NCBI GenBank assembly: GCA_963771545.1
Contig: CAVYTX010000002.1
Coordinates: forward strand, 496,001-560,000
Direction of reading: 5' to 3'
Origin: CAKZLS01 sp963771545
Lineage (GTDB): Bacteria > Pseudomonadota > Alphaproteobacteria > Rhodospirillales > Defluviicoccaceae
DNA length: 64,000 bases
Below, in pieces: positions 1 to 8,339 of this stretch. Numbering within the stretch: the stretch's first letter is position 1; the number at the start of each line of letters is the position of its first letter. A program made the position numbers and the translations under genes. The notes under the pieces are model-generated. The model saw only the letters and a program-made list of their open reading frames with translations, was not told the origin of the DNA and made no database searches.

Positions 1-1
1 A

Positions 2-697
2 TGGCTGCGGAAGCGGGGCGAGCGCCTCGACGCCTGCCTGGTCGGTGAGCCCACAAATCCGAAAACGATCGGCGAAATGGTGAAAATCGGTCGCCGCGGC
101 AGTCTCAACTGCGTTCTCGATGTATGGGGCGTGCAGGGACACGCGGCCTATCCCCAGCGCGCCGACAACCCCATACCGCGGTTGCTGCGCATGGTGACGG
201 ATCTCGACGGGACCCGCTTGGATAACGGGACCGATCATTTCGAACCTTCGACGCTGACCATCACGAGCGTCGACGTGGGCAATTCCGCGGCCAACGTGAT
301 ACCGGCCCGCGCGCGCGCCGCCTTCAATATTCGCTTCAATGACTTGCATACGTCCAAGGGTCTCACCGAGTGGATCGGGAGCCGCTGCGCCGACATCGAC
401 GAGCGGTTTGGTCTGGTGACGGAGAGCAGCGGCGAAGCCTTCCTGAGCCCTCCCGGTCGGCTCAGCGGGATCATTTCCGGCGCCGTGCAGCGGACCACCG
501 GGTTGACGCCCGAGCTGAGCACCAGCGGCGGCACATCCGACGCCCGCTTCATCAGGACCATGTGCCCGGTCGCGGAGTTCGGCATGTCGGGAGAGACCGC
601 CCACAAGGTGGACGAGAACGTTCTGGTATCCGATATCTTCGAACTCACCAGGATTTACCGCGCGGTGCTCGACGACTTCTTCGCGCGGGACCGCTGA
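2..697 (+). CDS. dapE: Succinyl-diaminopimelate desuccinylase DapE, C-terminal part
   Basis: The protein removes succinate from N-succinyl-LL-diaminopimelate in the lysine and peptidoglycan precursor pathway; it is a cytoplasmic metalloenzyme of the M20 family. The reading frame is open from base 2, so the N-terminal part with the first metal ligands lies outside the window. Family signatures seen are VGEPTNPKTIGEMVKIGRRG near the start, the segment GGTSDARFI, and the C-terminal GMSGETAHKVDE, which carries the last metal-binding region. The stop codon overlaps the start of the next gene as TGATG, so the two are probably translationally coupled. The truA gene converges from the other side, consistent with the truA–dapE linkage common in alphaproteobacteria. 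Confidence 0.93.
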   Translation, partial: WLRKRGERLDACLVGEPTNPKTIGEMVKIGRRGSLNCVLDVWGVQGHAAYPQRADNPIPRLLRMVTDLDGTRLDNGTDHFEPSTLTITSVDVGNSAANVIPARARAAFNIRFNDLHTSKGLTEWIGSRCADIDERFGLVTESSGEAFLSPPGRLSGIISGAVQRTTGLTPELSTSGGTSDARFIRTMCPVAEFGMSGETAHKVDENVLVSDIFELTRIYRAVLDDFFARDR

Positions 698-1263
698 TGC
701 CGACGCTCCATGAAATCGTTACGTCGATCTACGGCGCCTGTCGTCTTGCCCGCTTCGATCCCAACGGCATGTCGTACTTCGACACGTCCGTTGGCGGCGT
801 TTGGCGATCCTTCTTCGCCGCCGTTGTCATCGCGCCGTTCTACGCACTACTGCTGGCCATTCGGTTCGCTCTGAATGACGAGTACGTGGATCCGCTGCAA
901 TTCGGCCTCGCCGAGGGATTGGCCTATGTGATCTCCTGGGTGGCCTATCCGGTGGTGATGGTCTCGCTCACTCAGATGATGGGGTGCTGGGAACGGTTTC
1001 CCGCGTATCTGGTTGCCTACAACTGGTCGACGGTTCTACAGAACGCGGTGTTCCTGCCCATCGGCATTTTAGGCGCGACGGGGGCCATTCCCGCCGATGC
1101 CGCCAGTTTCTTGTGGCTCATCGCACTGGTGGTGGTCCTCGTTTACATCTGGTTCATCGCCCGCACCGCGCTCGGCCTGCCGCCATTCACCTGCGCCGCC
1201 ATCGTCATACTGGACATCGCGCTGAGCTTCCTGATCAGCGCCACCGCCGACGGTCTCTATTAA
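697..1263 (+). CDS. Five-helix integral membrane protein of unknown function
   Basis: The start ATG overlaps the dapE stop codon, which fixes the start and gives 188 residues. About five hydrophobic segments are visible: near residues 30-50, 65-90, 105-130, 138-160 and 167-185. There is no signal peptide and no motif that I recognise. Coupling to dapE suggests coexpression, but gives no function; a role near the cell envelope is only a guess. It runs tail to tail with truA, with 11 bases between them. Confidence 0.8.
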   Translation: MPTLHEIVTSIYGACRLARFDPNGMSYFDTSVGGVWRSFFAAVVIAPFYALLLAIRFALNDEYVDPLQFGLAEGLAYVISWVAYPVVMVSLTQMMGCWERFPAYLVAYNWSTVLQNAVFLPIGILGATGAIPADAASFLWLIALVVVLVYIWFIARTALGLPPFTCAAIVILDIALSFLISATADGLY

Positions 1264-1274
1264 GCTCCCTTTAC

Positions 1275-2012
1275 TCAGTATTTCACTTCGACCAGATAGA
1301 GGCCCTCGGCCGGAGCGGTGGGTCCGGCGCTGCTCCGATCCCGGGCCTCCAGGGCTTCCCGCACGGTGTCTCCGCTCCACTTGTCCTCGCCCACCAGCTT
1401 CAATGTGCCCACCATGTTGCGGACTTGGTGGTGCAGAAACGACCGCGCGCGGGCTTCGATGCGGATTTCGTCGCCGTCCCGGACAACGTCAAGCGCGTCG
1501 AGTGTCTTGATCGGCGAGGCGGCCTGACAGATGGACGCGCGAAAACTGGTAAAGTCATGGCGCCCGATCAGGTGCCGGGCGGCGTCCGCCATGAGCGTTT
1601 CATCGAGGGGGGTCGGCACCCACCAAGTCCGGCCGCGCTCGAGCGCCGGGCGGGCGCGCCGGTTGGCGATCCGGTAGAGATACGACCTCTCGCGAGCGGA
1701 AAAGCGCGCATGAAAATCTTCGGGCACGCGTTCCGCATTCACCACCGCGATCCTTGCGGGTTTGAGGTGATAGTTGATGGCGTCGCGTACCGTCTTCGGA
1801 CTGGCGTCGCGGCCGATGTCGAAATGGGCGACCTGACCCAGGGCATGAACGCCGGCGTCGGTGCGTCCGGCGCCGAACACGGTTACGGCTTCGCCGCAAA
1901 ACCGGGCGATCGCCTCTTCGATGGCTTGCTGAACGGAAGGACCGTTTTCCTGACGCTGCCAGCCAACGAAACCGCTTCCGTCGTACTCGATGATGATCTT
2001 GAAACGGCTCAT
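1275..2012 (-). CDS. truA: tRNA pseudouridine(38-40) synthase TruA
   Basis: This 245-residue enzyme converts uridines 38, 39 and 40 in the anticodon arm of many tRNAs to pseudouridine. Its length fits the family. The N-terminal IEYDGSGFVGWQRQ segment and the catalytic aspartate motif GAGRTDAGVHALGQVAHFD near residues 47-65 are both clear, as is the C-terminal SFLHHQVRNMVGTL stretch. In related genomes truA commonly follows fmt directly. Here a divergent gene and a repeat element separate them, so truA probably uses its own promoter in the AT-rich stretch upstream of 2012. Confidence 0.97.
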   Translation of the reverse strand: MSRFKIIIEYDGSGFVGWQRQENGPSVQQAIEEAIARFCGEAVTVFGAGRTDAGVHALGQVAHFDIGRDASPKTVRDAINYHLKPARIAVVNAERVPEDFHARFSARERSYLYRIANRRARPALERGRTWWVPTPLDETLMADAARHLIGRHDFTSFRASICQAASPIKTLDALDVVRDGDEIRIEARARSFLHHQVRNMVGTLKLVGEDKWSGDTVREALEARDRSSAGPTAPAEGLYLVEVKY

Positions 2013-2168
2013 GTCCCTGCTTCAGCGCGCCAAAAGAGTCGCAACCGCATTAAAACGACCGGGTGCAATAATACAATCTATAGTAATTATTCTTATGGAG
2101 TTATCCCCCAAAAATGGTATAGTGCGATCAGTTAGTACCCAGACCCTCCAACAAATGGTTTGTTCAGA

Positions 2169-3227
2169 ATGGACGGAGCCCATTTGGTTGCCGATCGGCC
2201 GATCGCCGAGATGCGCGATATTGACCGGGATTCGCTCTATATTTTGCCACTCAGCATCGTTCCCGTGAAGACCCCCACGCTCAAGCGGGCGCGGCTCATC
2301 AAGAATGCGCGGCTGGAGAGTGTCGCCGAGCTTTTCAAGGGGGCCGACATCGGCAGCGGACAGTTGGATATCGATGATCTTCCGGCGGAGTTCCGCTGGC
2401 CCGATATTCCCATTCACCCGGATCTCGTGCTCCTTCGCCGGCTCGCCCTGCTTCCAAGCTTCGATGTGTACAGTCTCCGCATCCTTCTGCGCGAACACGG
2501 CATCCCCATTAACGATCAGTCCGCGCTCAAGCTGTCGAAACGCAAGAGCGAAGAGTTGGCCGAATACATGACCAACTTCACGCGGCCGCTGATCATGAAG
2601 ATCTATGGGGACGACGACGTCTCGATCCAGAGTTACGACGACATCATTGGCCTTTTTCGGCAACCGGACGTCAAGAAGGCCATGGAGAAACTCAAGATCA
2701 TGGCCCGCCGGTTGGAGATCCGGGTCGAGGAGGTGCCGAAGTTCCTGGAGGATTACGGCGATATCTTTCTGTCCTTGTCCTACTACCGGCAGTGTCTGGA
2801 CCACATTCAACCGCTCCTCGCCGATTTCCTGGAATGGCTCGACGACCTCTGCCAAAACCGCCAGATGCGGAACGAGCGGAATCTGATGGCCACCTGCCGC
2901 ACCATCCACGCCATCCTCAGCGGCCTCGTTTTCTCAATGAACCGCCGGTTCGAGAAATTCGACGAGAGCACGGCCGATATGTGGAATCAGATTTCGGCGG
3001 CGCGTTTCCGCCAGGTGGAACAGATGATCAAGGGCTACCACACCACCGTCGGCGGTGTTCTGTGTTCACTGACCATCAAGCTCGAGACCTGGTCTAGAAC
3101 CTTTGCCCACAAGAAAGCGGGCGGACCCGGCAAGCGCGCGGAGTTCATCATGTCCGAGATACGCCCGGGTATCGGCAAGATCCAGGAGATCGAGGATTCG
3201 GCGCCGATGATGGCCCGGTACGGCTGA
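2169..3227 (+). CDS. Conserved hypothetical protein, about 352 residues, soluble and helical
   Basis: I do not recognise this protein. It is soluble, with no signal peptide or membrane segment, rich in charged residues and apparently mostly helical from residue 100 onwards. Neither candidate start has a clear ribosome binding site: TTG 2160, or ATG 2169 (chosen because it is the first ATG in frame). Codon use and the long uninterrupted frame support a real gene. It lies on the opposite strand between fmt and truA, which are usually neighbours, so the gene was probably inserted or rearranged into this locus. An AT-rich stretch at about 2040-2150 separates it from the divergent truA and probably holds both promoters. 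Confidence 0.75.
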   Translation: MDGAHLVADRPIAEMRDIDRDSLYILPLSIVPVKTPTLKRARLIKNARLESVAELFKGADIGSGQLDIDDLPAEFRWPDIPIHPDLVLLRRLALLPSFDVYSLRILLREHGIPINDQSALKLSKRKSEELAEYMTNFTRPLIMKIYGDDDVSIQSYDDIIGLFRQPDVKKAMEKLKIMARRLEIRVEEVPKFLEDYGDIFLSLSYYRQCLDHIQPLLADFLEWLDDLCQNRQMRNERNLMATCRTIHAILSGLVFSMNRRFEKFDESTADMWNQISAARFRQVEQMIKGYHTTVGGVLCSLTIKLETWSRTFAHKKAGGPGKRAEFIMSEIRPGIGKIQEIEDSAPMMARYG

Positions 3228-3236
3228 CATTTTATC

Positions 3237-3505
3237 CTAGTGGTCCGGATCCACCATATGGTGCCCATACGACGGCCTTCCGAGTTTCCTGGTTAGGCGC
3301 GTGGCGCGGCGTGATGCTGTCGCATCGCAAGCGCCGCGCAACGACGCCAGGGAGCTCGGAAAGCCGCCCTTGGGGTCGCGTTTCCCACTCCCTCGGGGCG
3401 TCCGACGCGCTTGACGATGGATCCCCATCGCCGGCGCGCGGCCTCCTGCCGAGGGAGTGGGAAACGCGATCGTATGGATACCATATGTTAGATCCGGACC
3501 ACTAG
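3237..3505. repeat. MITE-like element with nested inverted repeats
   Basis: The two ends form an inverted repeat of about 36 bases (3237-3272 against 3470-3505) with four mismatches; each end begins CTAGTGGTCCGGATC and contains a CATATGG core. Inside lies a second, perfect 20-base inverted repeat (3377-3396 against 3449-3468) with arm CGCGTTTCCCACTCCCTCGG. There is no transposase within. Both ends start with CTAG, as expected for an element that targets TA or CTAG, a habit of IS630/Tc1-like transposases; that family link is inference. The right end overlaps the 3' end of fmt. Confidence 0.8.
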
Positions 3506-4420
3506 ACGCGTCCCCGGCGGGAACGGATAGCCGCGCAGGAACGCCTCCGTATCCACGACCCCCTTGCCCGGTCTCTGCACGCGAAACGGGCGAAGGGCTC
3601 CGCTTCCGCAGGCCACGCTCAGCCGGTCGTCGACGACGGTTCCCGGCGGTCCCTCCGCCGTCTCGACCACGGCCGCCAGCACCTTGATCCGGTCCCCCCG
3701 ATATTCGAACCACACGCCCGGCCATGGATTGAGCGCCCTGACCATTCGCTCCAGTTGCTCGGCGGGCAGGCTCCAGTCCAGGCGGCCTTCGTCGCGCTCC
3801 AGTTTGCCGGCGTAGGTCGCGCCGGTATCGGGCTGAGGCGTCGCCGCGAGCGTTCCGTTGGCAAGGCCTTCCAGCGCCGCGGCCATGAGTTCGGCTCCCC
3901 TGTCCGCGAGCGTGTCGTGGAGATCCCGGGCCGTCGTTTCGCCGGTGATGGGGACCCGGTCCGCCAGCAACATGAGCCCGGTGTCGAGGCCTTCGTCCAC
4001 TTGCATGATGGTAACTCCGGTTTCGGTGTCCCCGGCCAGGATCGCCCGCTGGATGGGCGCCGCCCCGCGCCAGCGCGGCAGCAACGAGGCATGGACGTTG
4101 AGGCAGCCAAGGCGGGGCGCATCGAGAATAGCCTTGGGCAGGATCAAGCCATAGGCCGAGACCACGGCCGCGTCGGCATTCAGGTCGGCGAAGGCCAGCT
4201 GTTCTTCCTTCGATTTCAGGCTCTTCGGCGTGCGGACGGGAAGCCCGCGGGCCTCGGCGAAGGCATGAACGGGCGACGGCCGCTCCCGGTGGCCGCGTCC
4301 CGCCGGCCTCGGCGGTTGCGAATACACGGAGACTACCTCGTGACCGGCTTCCAGAAGGCGGGCCAGCGTCGGCACCGAAAAGTCGGGGCTGCCCATGTAG
4401 ACGAGTCGCAGGGGATCCAT
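3488..4420 (-). CDS. fmt: Methionyl-tRNA formyltransferase
   Basis: The enzyme formylates the initiator Met-tRNA with 10-formyl-tetrahydrofolate, which is needed for normal translation initiation. The 310-residue length is typical. The N-terminal fold begins MDPLRLVYMGSPDFSVPTL, and the folate and catalytic motif NVHASLLPRWRGAAPIQRA is intact near residues 107-125. Def follows the same logic and lies just upstream (32 bases), so def-fmt form an operon. The last codons (Leu-Val-Val-Arg-Ile and TAA) lie inside the terminal repeat of the MITE-like element, so the original C-terminus was probably replaced by insertion without loss of the enzyme core. Confidence 0.97.
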   Translation of the reverse strand: MDPLRLVYMGSPDFSVPTLARLLEAGHEVVSVYSQPPRPAGRGHRERPSPVHAFAEARGLPVRTPKSLKSKEEQLAFADLNADAAVVSAYGLILPKAILDAPRLGCLNVHASLLPRWRGAAPIQRAILAGDTETGVTIMQVDEGLDTGLMLLADRVPITGETTARDLHDTLADRGAELMAAALEGLANGTLAATPQPDTGATYAGKLERDEGRLDWSLPAEQLERMVRALNPWPGVWFEYRGDRIKVLAAVVETAEGPPGTVVDDRLSVACGSGALRPFRVQRPGKGVVDTEAFLRGYPFPPGTRLVVRI

Positions 4421-4451
4421 GGCGGCACCGTGCCGGTCCGCGGCCTTGACG

Positions 4452-4973
4452 TCAAGCGGGCGCGGTGGCCAGGCGCTTGGTCTTGGTAAGCTTGCGGAGA
4501 ATGATGTTGCGCTTCAGGGAAGACAGGTGGTCGACGAACAGAGTGCCCTCGAGGTGGTCCATTTCGTGCTGGATGCAGCGGGCGAGCAGGCCGCCGGTTT
4601 CCAATTCGCGGATTTCGTTCTCGGCGTCCAGATAGCGGACACGGATTCGCTCCGGGCGCGTCACCTCGGCGTACTGTTCCGGCAGCGACAGGCACCCTTC
4701 CTCGCGGCAAACCGTATCGTCGGAAGCCCAGACGAGTTCCGGGTTCGCCATGCGGTACGGCTGGGGCTCGTCATCGGGGCCGGCCGTGTCGACGACGATG
4801 ATGCGCCTGAGCACACCGACTTGCGGCGCCGCCAGGCCCACGCCGTTGGCGGCGTGCATGGCGTCCAACATGCCGTCCATCAACCGGCGGGCTTCGTCGT
4901 CGACGCGGTCGAGCGCCTGGGCCGGCTGCTTCAGCCGTGGATCCGGGGCGATGATGATGGATGGTCGTGTCAT
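4452..4973 (-). CDS. def: Peptide deformylase
   Basis: The enzyme removes the formyl group from the N-terminal methionine of new proteins. All three family motifs are present: GVGLAAPQ (residues about 44-51), EGCLSLP with the metal-binding cysteine, and QHEMDHLEG with the two metal-binding histidines and the catalytic glutamate. The length of 173 residues is normal. It is the first gene of a def–fmt operon, and the rmuC gene lies a little further upstream, as in many alphaproteobacteria. Confidence 0.97.
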   Translation of the reverse strand: MTRPSIIIAPDPRLKQPAQALDRVDDEARRLMDGMLDAMHAANGVGLAAPQVGVLRRIIVVDTAGPDDEPQPYRMANPELVWASDDTVCREEGCLSLPEQYAEVTRPERIRVRYLDAENEIRELETGGLLARCIQHEMDHLEGTLFVDHLSSLKRNIILRKLTKTKRLATAPA

Positions 4974-5040
4974 GCCATGCTTGCCTTGTCGTTCTCAACC
5001 AGCATCCTATTGATATGGGCCGACCCCAAACCGCGTCAAG

Positions 5041-6477
5041 TTACTGCTGAACGCGCACCCGATAGGTCAGTTCGGTGGCGCCCTTGGCCGGTAGGTCGAC
5101 GGACCAGACCAAGCGCTCGGCCGTCTCCTTGGTATGCGCGGCGCTCTCGGCGAGGACATCCACGTCGCCGGGAACGATCTCCACGATCTTGACCGCGACC
5201 TGTTCGTTCTTGGCGTTGCGGATCTCGATCTTCCAGGCGCTTTCGAACACACCGTCGGGAAGTCCTAGCCGCTTGAAGTCGGTTTGCCGGCGGGTCACCG
5301 AGATATCAAAGGCCTGGCCCGGCGAAATCTCCACCTTTTCGCCGATGGCGGTGTGGGGGATGCGATCTTCCCCGAGCAGCCGCAATCCGCCCTGGTCGTC
5401 GCGGGTGTAAAGCCGGACGATGCCGGCGGGCAGGGGCATGCCGGCGCCGCTCGCCTCGGTGTTTTCGAACCTCATCCGGATGTTGGGGTGCGTGGGTCTC
5501 GGTTCCCCCCGCTGGCGGCCGTAGGCCGCGACCGGCGCCTCGCTCACGTATTCGCGGACCACGGGAACGTTCGGCGCCGACAGCAACGCCAGCTGTTTGG
5601 TTTGCTGGTCGACAAGATCGACGGGTTGCTGAATGACGTACAGATGATAGTCGCCGAGGCTCTCGCGTTGCGGCGGGGGCGCCGCGTCGGCGGCAGTGGC
5701 CGCGTTCATCCGCATGGCGGTTTCGCGAAGCACCGGCCCTCCCGGGGGAGACACCCGGTTCACCTGCCCGGCCACCAGTCCCAGCGACGCGTTCCGGAAA
5801 TCGGCGCCGCTGCTATTGGTGAGGGTCGCCCGGCCCTCCAGATCCAACATGCCCTTCGCCAGGTCCACGTTCGCCGCGTAATCGGCTTCCCAGCTCAGGC
5901 CGCCGGTCAGATAGCTGAGTGCGAGGGTCCGCTCGCCTGCCACGGTGCTCTCGATGCTCGCCACCAGCGCCGGCAGCGGTCGCAGATCGCCGGGCACGTG
6001 GTCGAACACCAGCCGCCCGGGGATCCCGGTCTCGATGCGGTCGCGATAGCGCAACACCACGCCGCCCTGGGTGCTGAGCACCACCGCGTCCTCGACGGTG
6101 TCCTCGCCGGTGGTGGGGTGGGTGCGCGCCACCTTCACCGTCTTGCCCACCGAACGCCGCAGCAGGGCCTCCGGGGTCAGGAAGTCGAAGTCGTAATCGA
6201 TCTCCCGGATGGATCCCAATTCGTCGCCGACCAGCCACGCGCTCGACGGGACCATGTCCTTGCCGACCCCCTCGAAGGCCAGACGGTTGACGCCTACTTG
6301 CAGCGTGGCGGCACGTTCGTCGGACACCAGCGCCAGGCCGCCGCCGTACACCGTCACCGCCAAAGACGTGCGATTCTCGGGCGTTAACCGTGTTTCCTCA
6401 CCGTTCGCGGCATCCACCATCATCGTCGCGGCACAGGCCAAAACAGCCGCCGCACCCATCAAACCCAAACGCATCAT
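5041..6477 (-). CDS. Exported DUF4139-family protein
   Basis: This 478-residue protein has a signal peptide (MMRLGLMGAAAVLACAATMM followed by a short region rich in Ala and Asp) and a long beta-rich body. The pattern matches DUF4139 proteins: an N-terminal part with YGGGLALVSDERAATLQ, a middle with LSYLTGGLSWEADYAANV, and a C-terminal part ending in RVWSV/LTYRVRVQQ-like strands. The function of the family is not settled; a periplasmic or surface-associated role is likely. The start at 6477 is supported by AAGGA six bases upstream; the frame is open further upstream, but only as antisense to rmuC. It sits between def and rmuC, which are often adjacent, so it may have been inserted. Confidence 0.85.
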   Translation of the reverse strand: MMRLGLMGAAAVLACAATMMVDAANGEETRLTPENRTSLAVTVYGGGLALVSDERAATLQVGVNRLAFEGVGKDMVPSSAWLVGDELGSIREIDYDFDFLTPEALLRRSVGKTVKVARTHPTTGEDTVEDAVVLSTQGGVVLRYRDRIETGIPGRLVFDHVPGDLRPLPALVASIESTVAGERTLALSYLTGGLSWEADYAANVDLAKGMLDLEGRATLTNSSGADFRNASLGLVAGQVNRVSPPGGPVLRETAMRMNAATAADAAPPPQRESLGDYHLYVIQQPVDLVDQQTKQLALLSAPNVPVVREYVSEAPVAAYGRQRGEPRPTHPNIRMRFENTEASGAGMPLPAGIVRLYTRDDQGGLRLLGEDRIPHTAIGEKVEISPGQAFDISVTRRQTDFKRLGLPDGVFESAWKIEIRNAKNEQVAVKIVEIVPGDVDVLAESAAHTKETAERLVWSVDLPAKGATELTYRVRVQQ

Positions 6478-6580
6478 CGTGTTCCTTATACCTCCAAACG
6501 GACCGGAATACCCAAGAGTTTGCGTTCCGGCTTTGGCTTGTGCAAGGTTCGAGATACGCCGAGGTGCGCCAAGGAGACGA

Positions 6581-7690
6581 ATGGACGTCAATATCGATTG
6601 GGTGACATGGGCCCCGTTGATCCTGGCCGGGGCCGCCGTGATCCTCGTCGTCGCGCTGCTGCGCGGCGAGCGATCGCGCACCGAGTCTTCCATGCACATG
6701 GCGCGGATCTCCGACACCGCGCAGCGGCTGACCGAAACCCAGGCGCAACTGGCCGGCCGCGTGGAGCAGACCCAGGTGGCGCTGAGCGCCCGTCTCGACG
6801 GATTGACCCGCCGCTTGGGCGAAAGCTTGACCCAGCAGTCGGAAAAGACCGGCGACTCGCTCCGGGTCCTGCACGAGCGCCTGGCGGTGATCGACGCCGC
6901 CCAGAAGAACATCACCGAGCTGTCGGCCCAGATGGTTGGCCTGCAGGATATCCTCTCCAACAAGCAGGCCCGCGGCGCCTTCGGCGAGGTCCAGCTCCGC
7001 GATCTGGTGACGGCGGTGCTTCCGAGTTCGGCCTTTGTCTTCCAGGCGCCCTTGGGCAACGGCCGGCGGGTCGACTGCCTGCTCAAGCTTCCCGACCCGC
7101 CGGGGCCCATCGCGCTGGACGCCAAGTTTCCGCTGGAGAGCTACCGGGCGCTCCGCGACGCCGGTACCGAGGCCGCCAAGGTGCAAGCGGCGCGGGCCTT
7201 CGGCGCCGACGTCCTCACGCACGTCAAGGACATCCATGAGCGCTACATCGTCCCCGGCGAAACCGCCAATTCGGCGATGATGTTCCTGCCGTCGGAGGCG
7301 GTATACGCCGAGCTCCACGCCAACTTCCGCAACGTCATCGAGGAGTCGTTCCGGCGAAAGGTGTGGATCGTCTCGCCGACAACGCTGTGGGCGACACTCA
7401 ATACGCTCAGGGCGGTGCTGAAGGACGTGCGCATGCGCGAGCAGGCGGGGCTGATCCAGACCGAACTCCGGGCCATGACCGGCGACGTCATCCGCCTCGA
7501 CGATCGCGTCCAGAAGCTACAGCGCCATTTCGAGCAATCCGTCGACGACATGCGCCAGATCCGCCTTTCCTCGGAAAAGGTGGCGCGCCGCGCCGAACGC
7601 ATCGAGGAATTCCAGATGGGCGAGGACACCGCTCAACCTGTGTCCGCGCCGGAGCCGCTACCGCAACCGTTCGAACCGTCGCGGGATTAA
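6581..7690 (+). CDS. rmuC: DNA recombination protein RmuC
   Basis: RmuC proteins are membrane-anchored coiled-coil proteins with a nuclease-like domain that limit DNA rearrangements such as inversions at short inverted repeats. The protein (369 residues) begins with a single hydrophobic segment (WAPLILAGAAVILVVALLRG, residues about 8-27). A long coiled coil follows (about 30-125), then the conserved RmuC core with GAFGEVQLRDLV, GRRVDCLLKLPD and DAKFPLESYRAL. The start at 6581 is preceded by AAGGAGACGA. The coordinate choice excludes an upstream open stretch that is antisense to the DUF4139 gene. Confidence 0.95.
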   Translation: MDVNIDWVTWAPLILAGAAVILVVALLRGERSRTESSMHMARISDTAQRLTETQAQLAGRVEQTQVALSARLDGLTRRLGESLTQQSEKTGDSLRVLHERLAVIDAAQKNITELSAQMVGLQDILSNKQARGAFGEVQLRDLVTAVLPSSAFVFQAPLGNGRRVDCLLKLPDPPGPIALDAKFPLESYRALRDAGTEAAKVQAARAFGADVLTHVKDIHERYIVPGETANSAMMFLPSEAVYAELHANFRNVIEESFRRKVWIVSPTTLWATLNTLRAVLKDVRMREQAGLIQTELRAMTGDVIRLDDRVQKLQRHFEQSVDDMRQIRLSSEKVARRAERIEEFQMGEDTAQPVSAPEPLPQPFEPSRD

Positions 7691-7796
7691 GGGCGTCCAG
7701 CGCCCGTCACATGTGCGTGACCGCATCCGGGTCGGCTTGGCCCGCCGGCGCGAGGCAGCGTACACTTTTCCCCTATCTCAAGTGGAGGATCCGGGT

Positions 7797-8273
7797 ATGC
7801 GCATGGTCTCGTTGGTGTTGCTGTTGGTGTTCGCGGTGCTGTTGGCGCCGGTATCGCCGCGGGCGGAAAACCCCTCGCCCTATCCCGGCACCCAGGTGAT
7901 CGACACCGGCAAGCCCTTCGATGGGTATGTGGACGCCCTGAAGGCGGCCATCCAGGCCAATGGCATGGGCATCGTCGCCGAGGCCTGCGCCACCTGCGGC
8001 GCCAAGGCCATCGGCGTCGCCATCCCCGGCAACCGCGTCGTCATGATCTTCAATCCCCGGTTCGCGGTGCGCATGCTGGAAGCCAGCGAGGCCGCCGGCA
8101 TCGAGGCCCCTTTGCGTCTCTACGTCACCGAACAGCCGGATGGGAACGCCAAGCTCACCTACCGGCTGCCCAGCGCCGTCTTCGCCGCCTACGGCAACGG
8201 CACGCTCGACGCCATGGCCGCCGAACTGGATACCATCGTCGCCAAGATCGTGGCGGAGTCGCAAGGCTCGTAA
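7797..8273 (+). CDS. Exported DUF302-domain protein
   Basis: The protein has 158 residues. It begins with a signal peptide (MRMVSLVLLLVFAVLLAPVS and cleavage near SPRAEN). A DUF302 domain follows, recognised by GYVDALKAAIQANGMGIVAEA and the later NRVVMIFNPRFAVRMLE. The domain's biochemical role is unclear, but it often occurs with sulfur or heavy-metal functions. A GGAGG sequence eight bases before ATG 7797 fixes the start. The next gene, a sulfur-compound transporter, is in the same frame and follows almost at once, so the two probably form an operon. Confidence 0.85.
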   Translation: MRMVSLVLLLVFAVLLAPVSPRAENPSPYPGTQVIDTGKPFDGYVDALKAAIQANGMGIVAEACATCGAKAIGVAIPGNRVVMIFNPRFAVRMLEASEAAGIEAPLRLYVTEQPDGNAKLTYRLPSAVFAAYGNGTLDAMAAELDTIVAKIVAESQGS

Positions 8274-8339
8274 CCCATCACCAGCGCCGCGCTCGCCCTG
8301 CCGCGTATCCAGGTCCCCGTTCTGGCCCTGGCCGGGGCG

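Noticed and set aside
3237..3725. A minus-strand frame covering the MITE-like element and the end of fmt
   Set aside because: Its sequence is produced by the inverted repeats and an out-of-frame reading of fmt; no protein features are seen.
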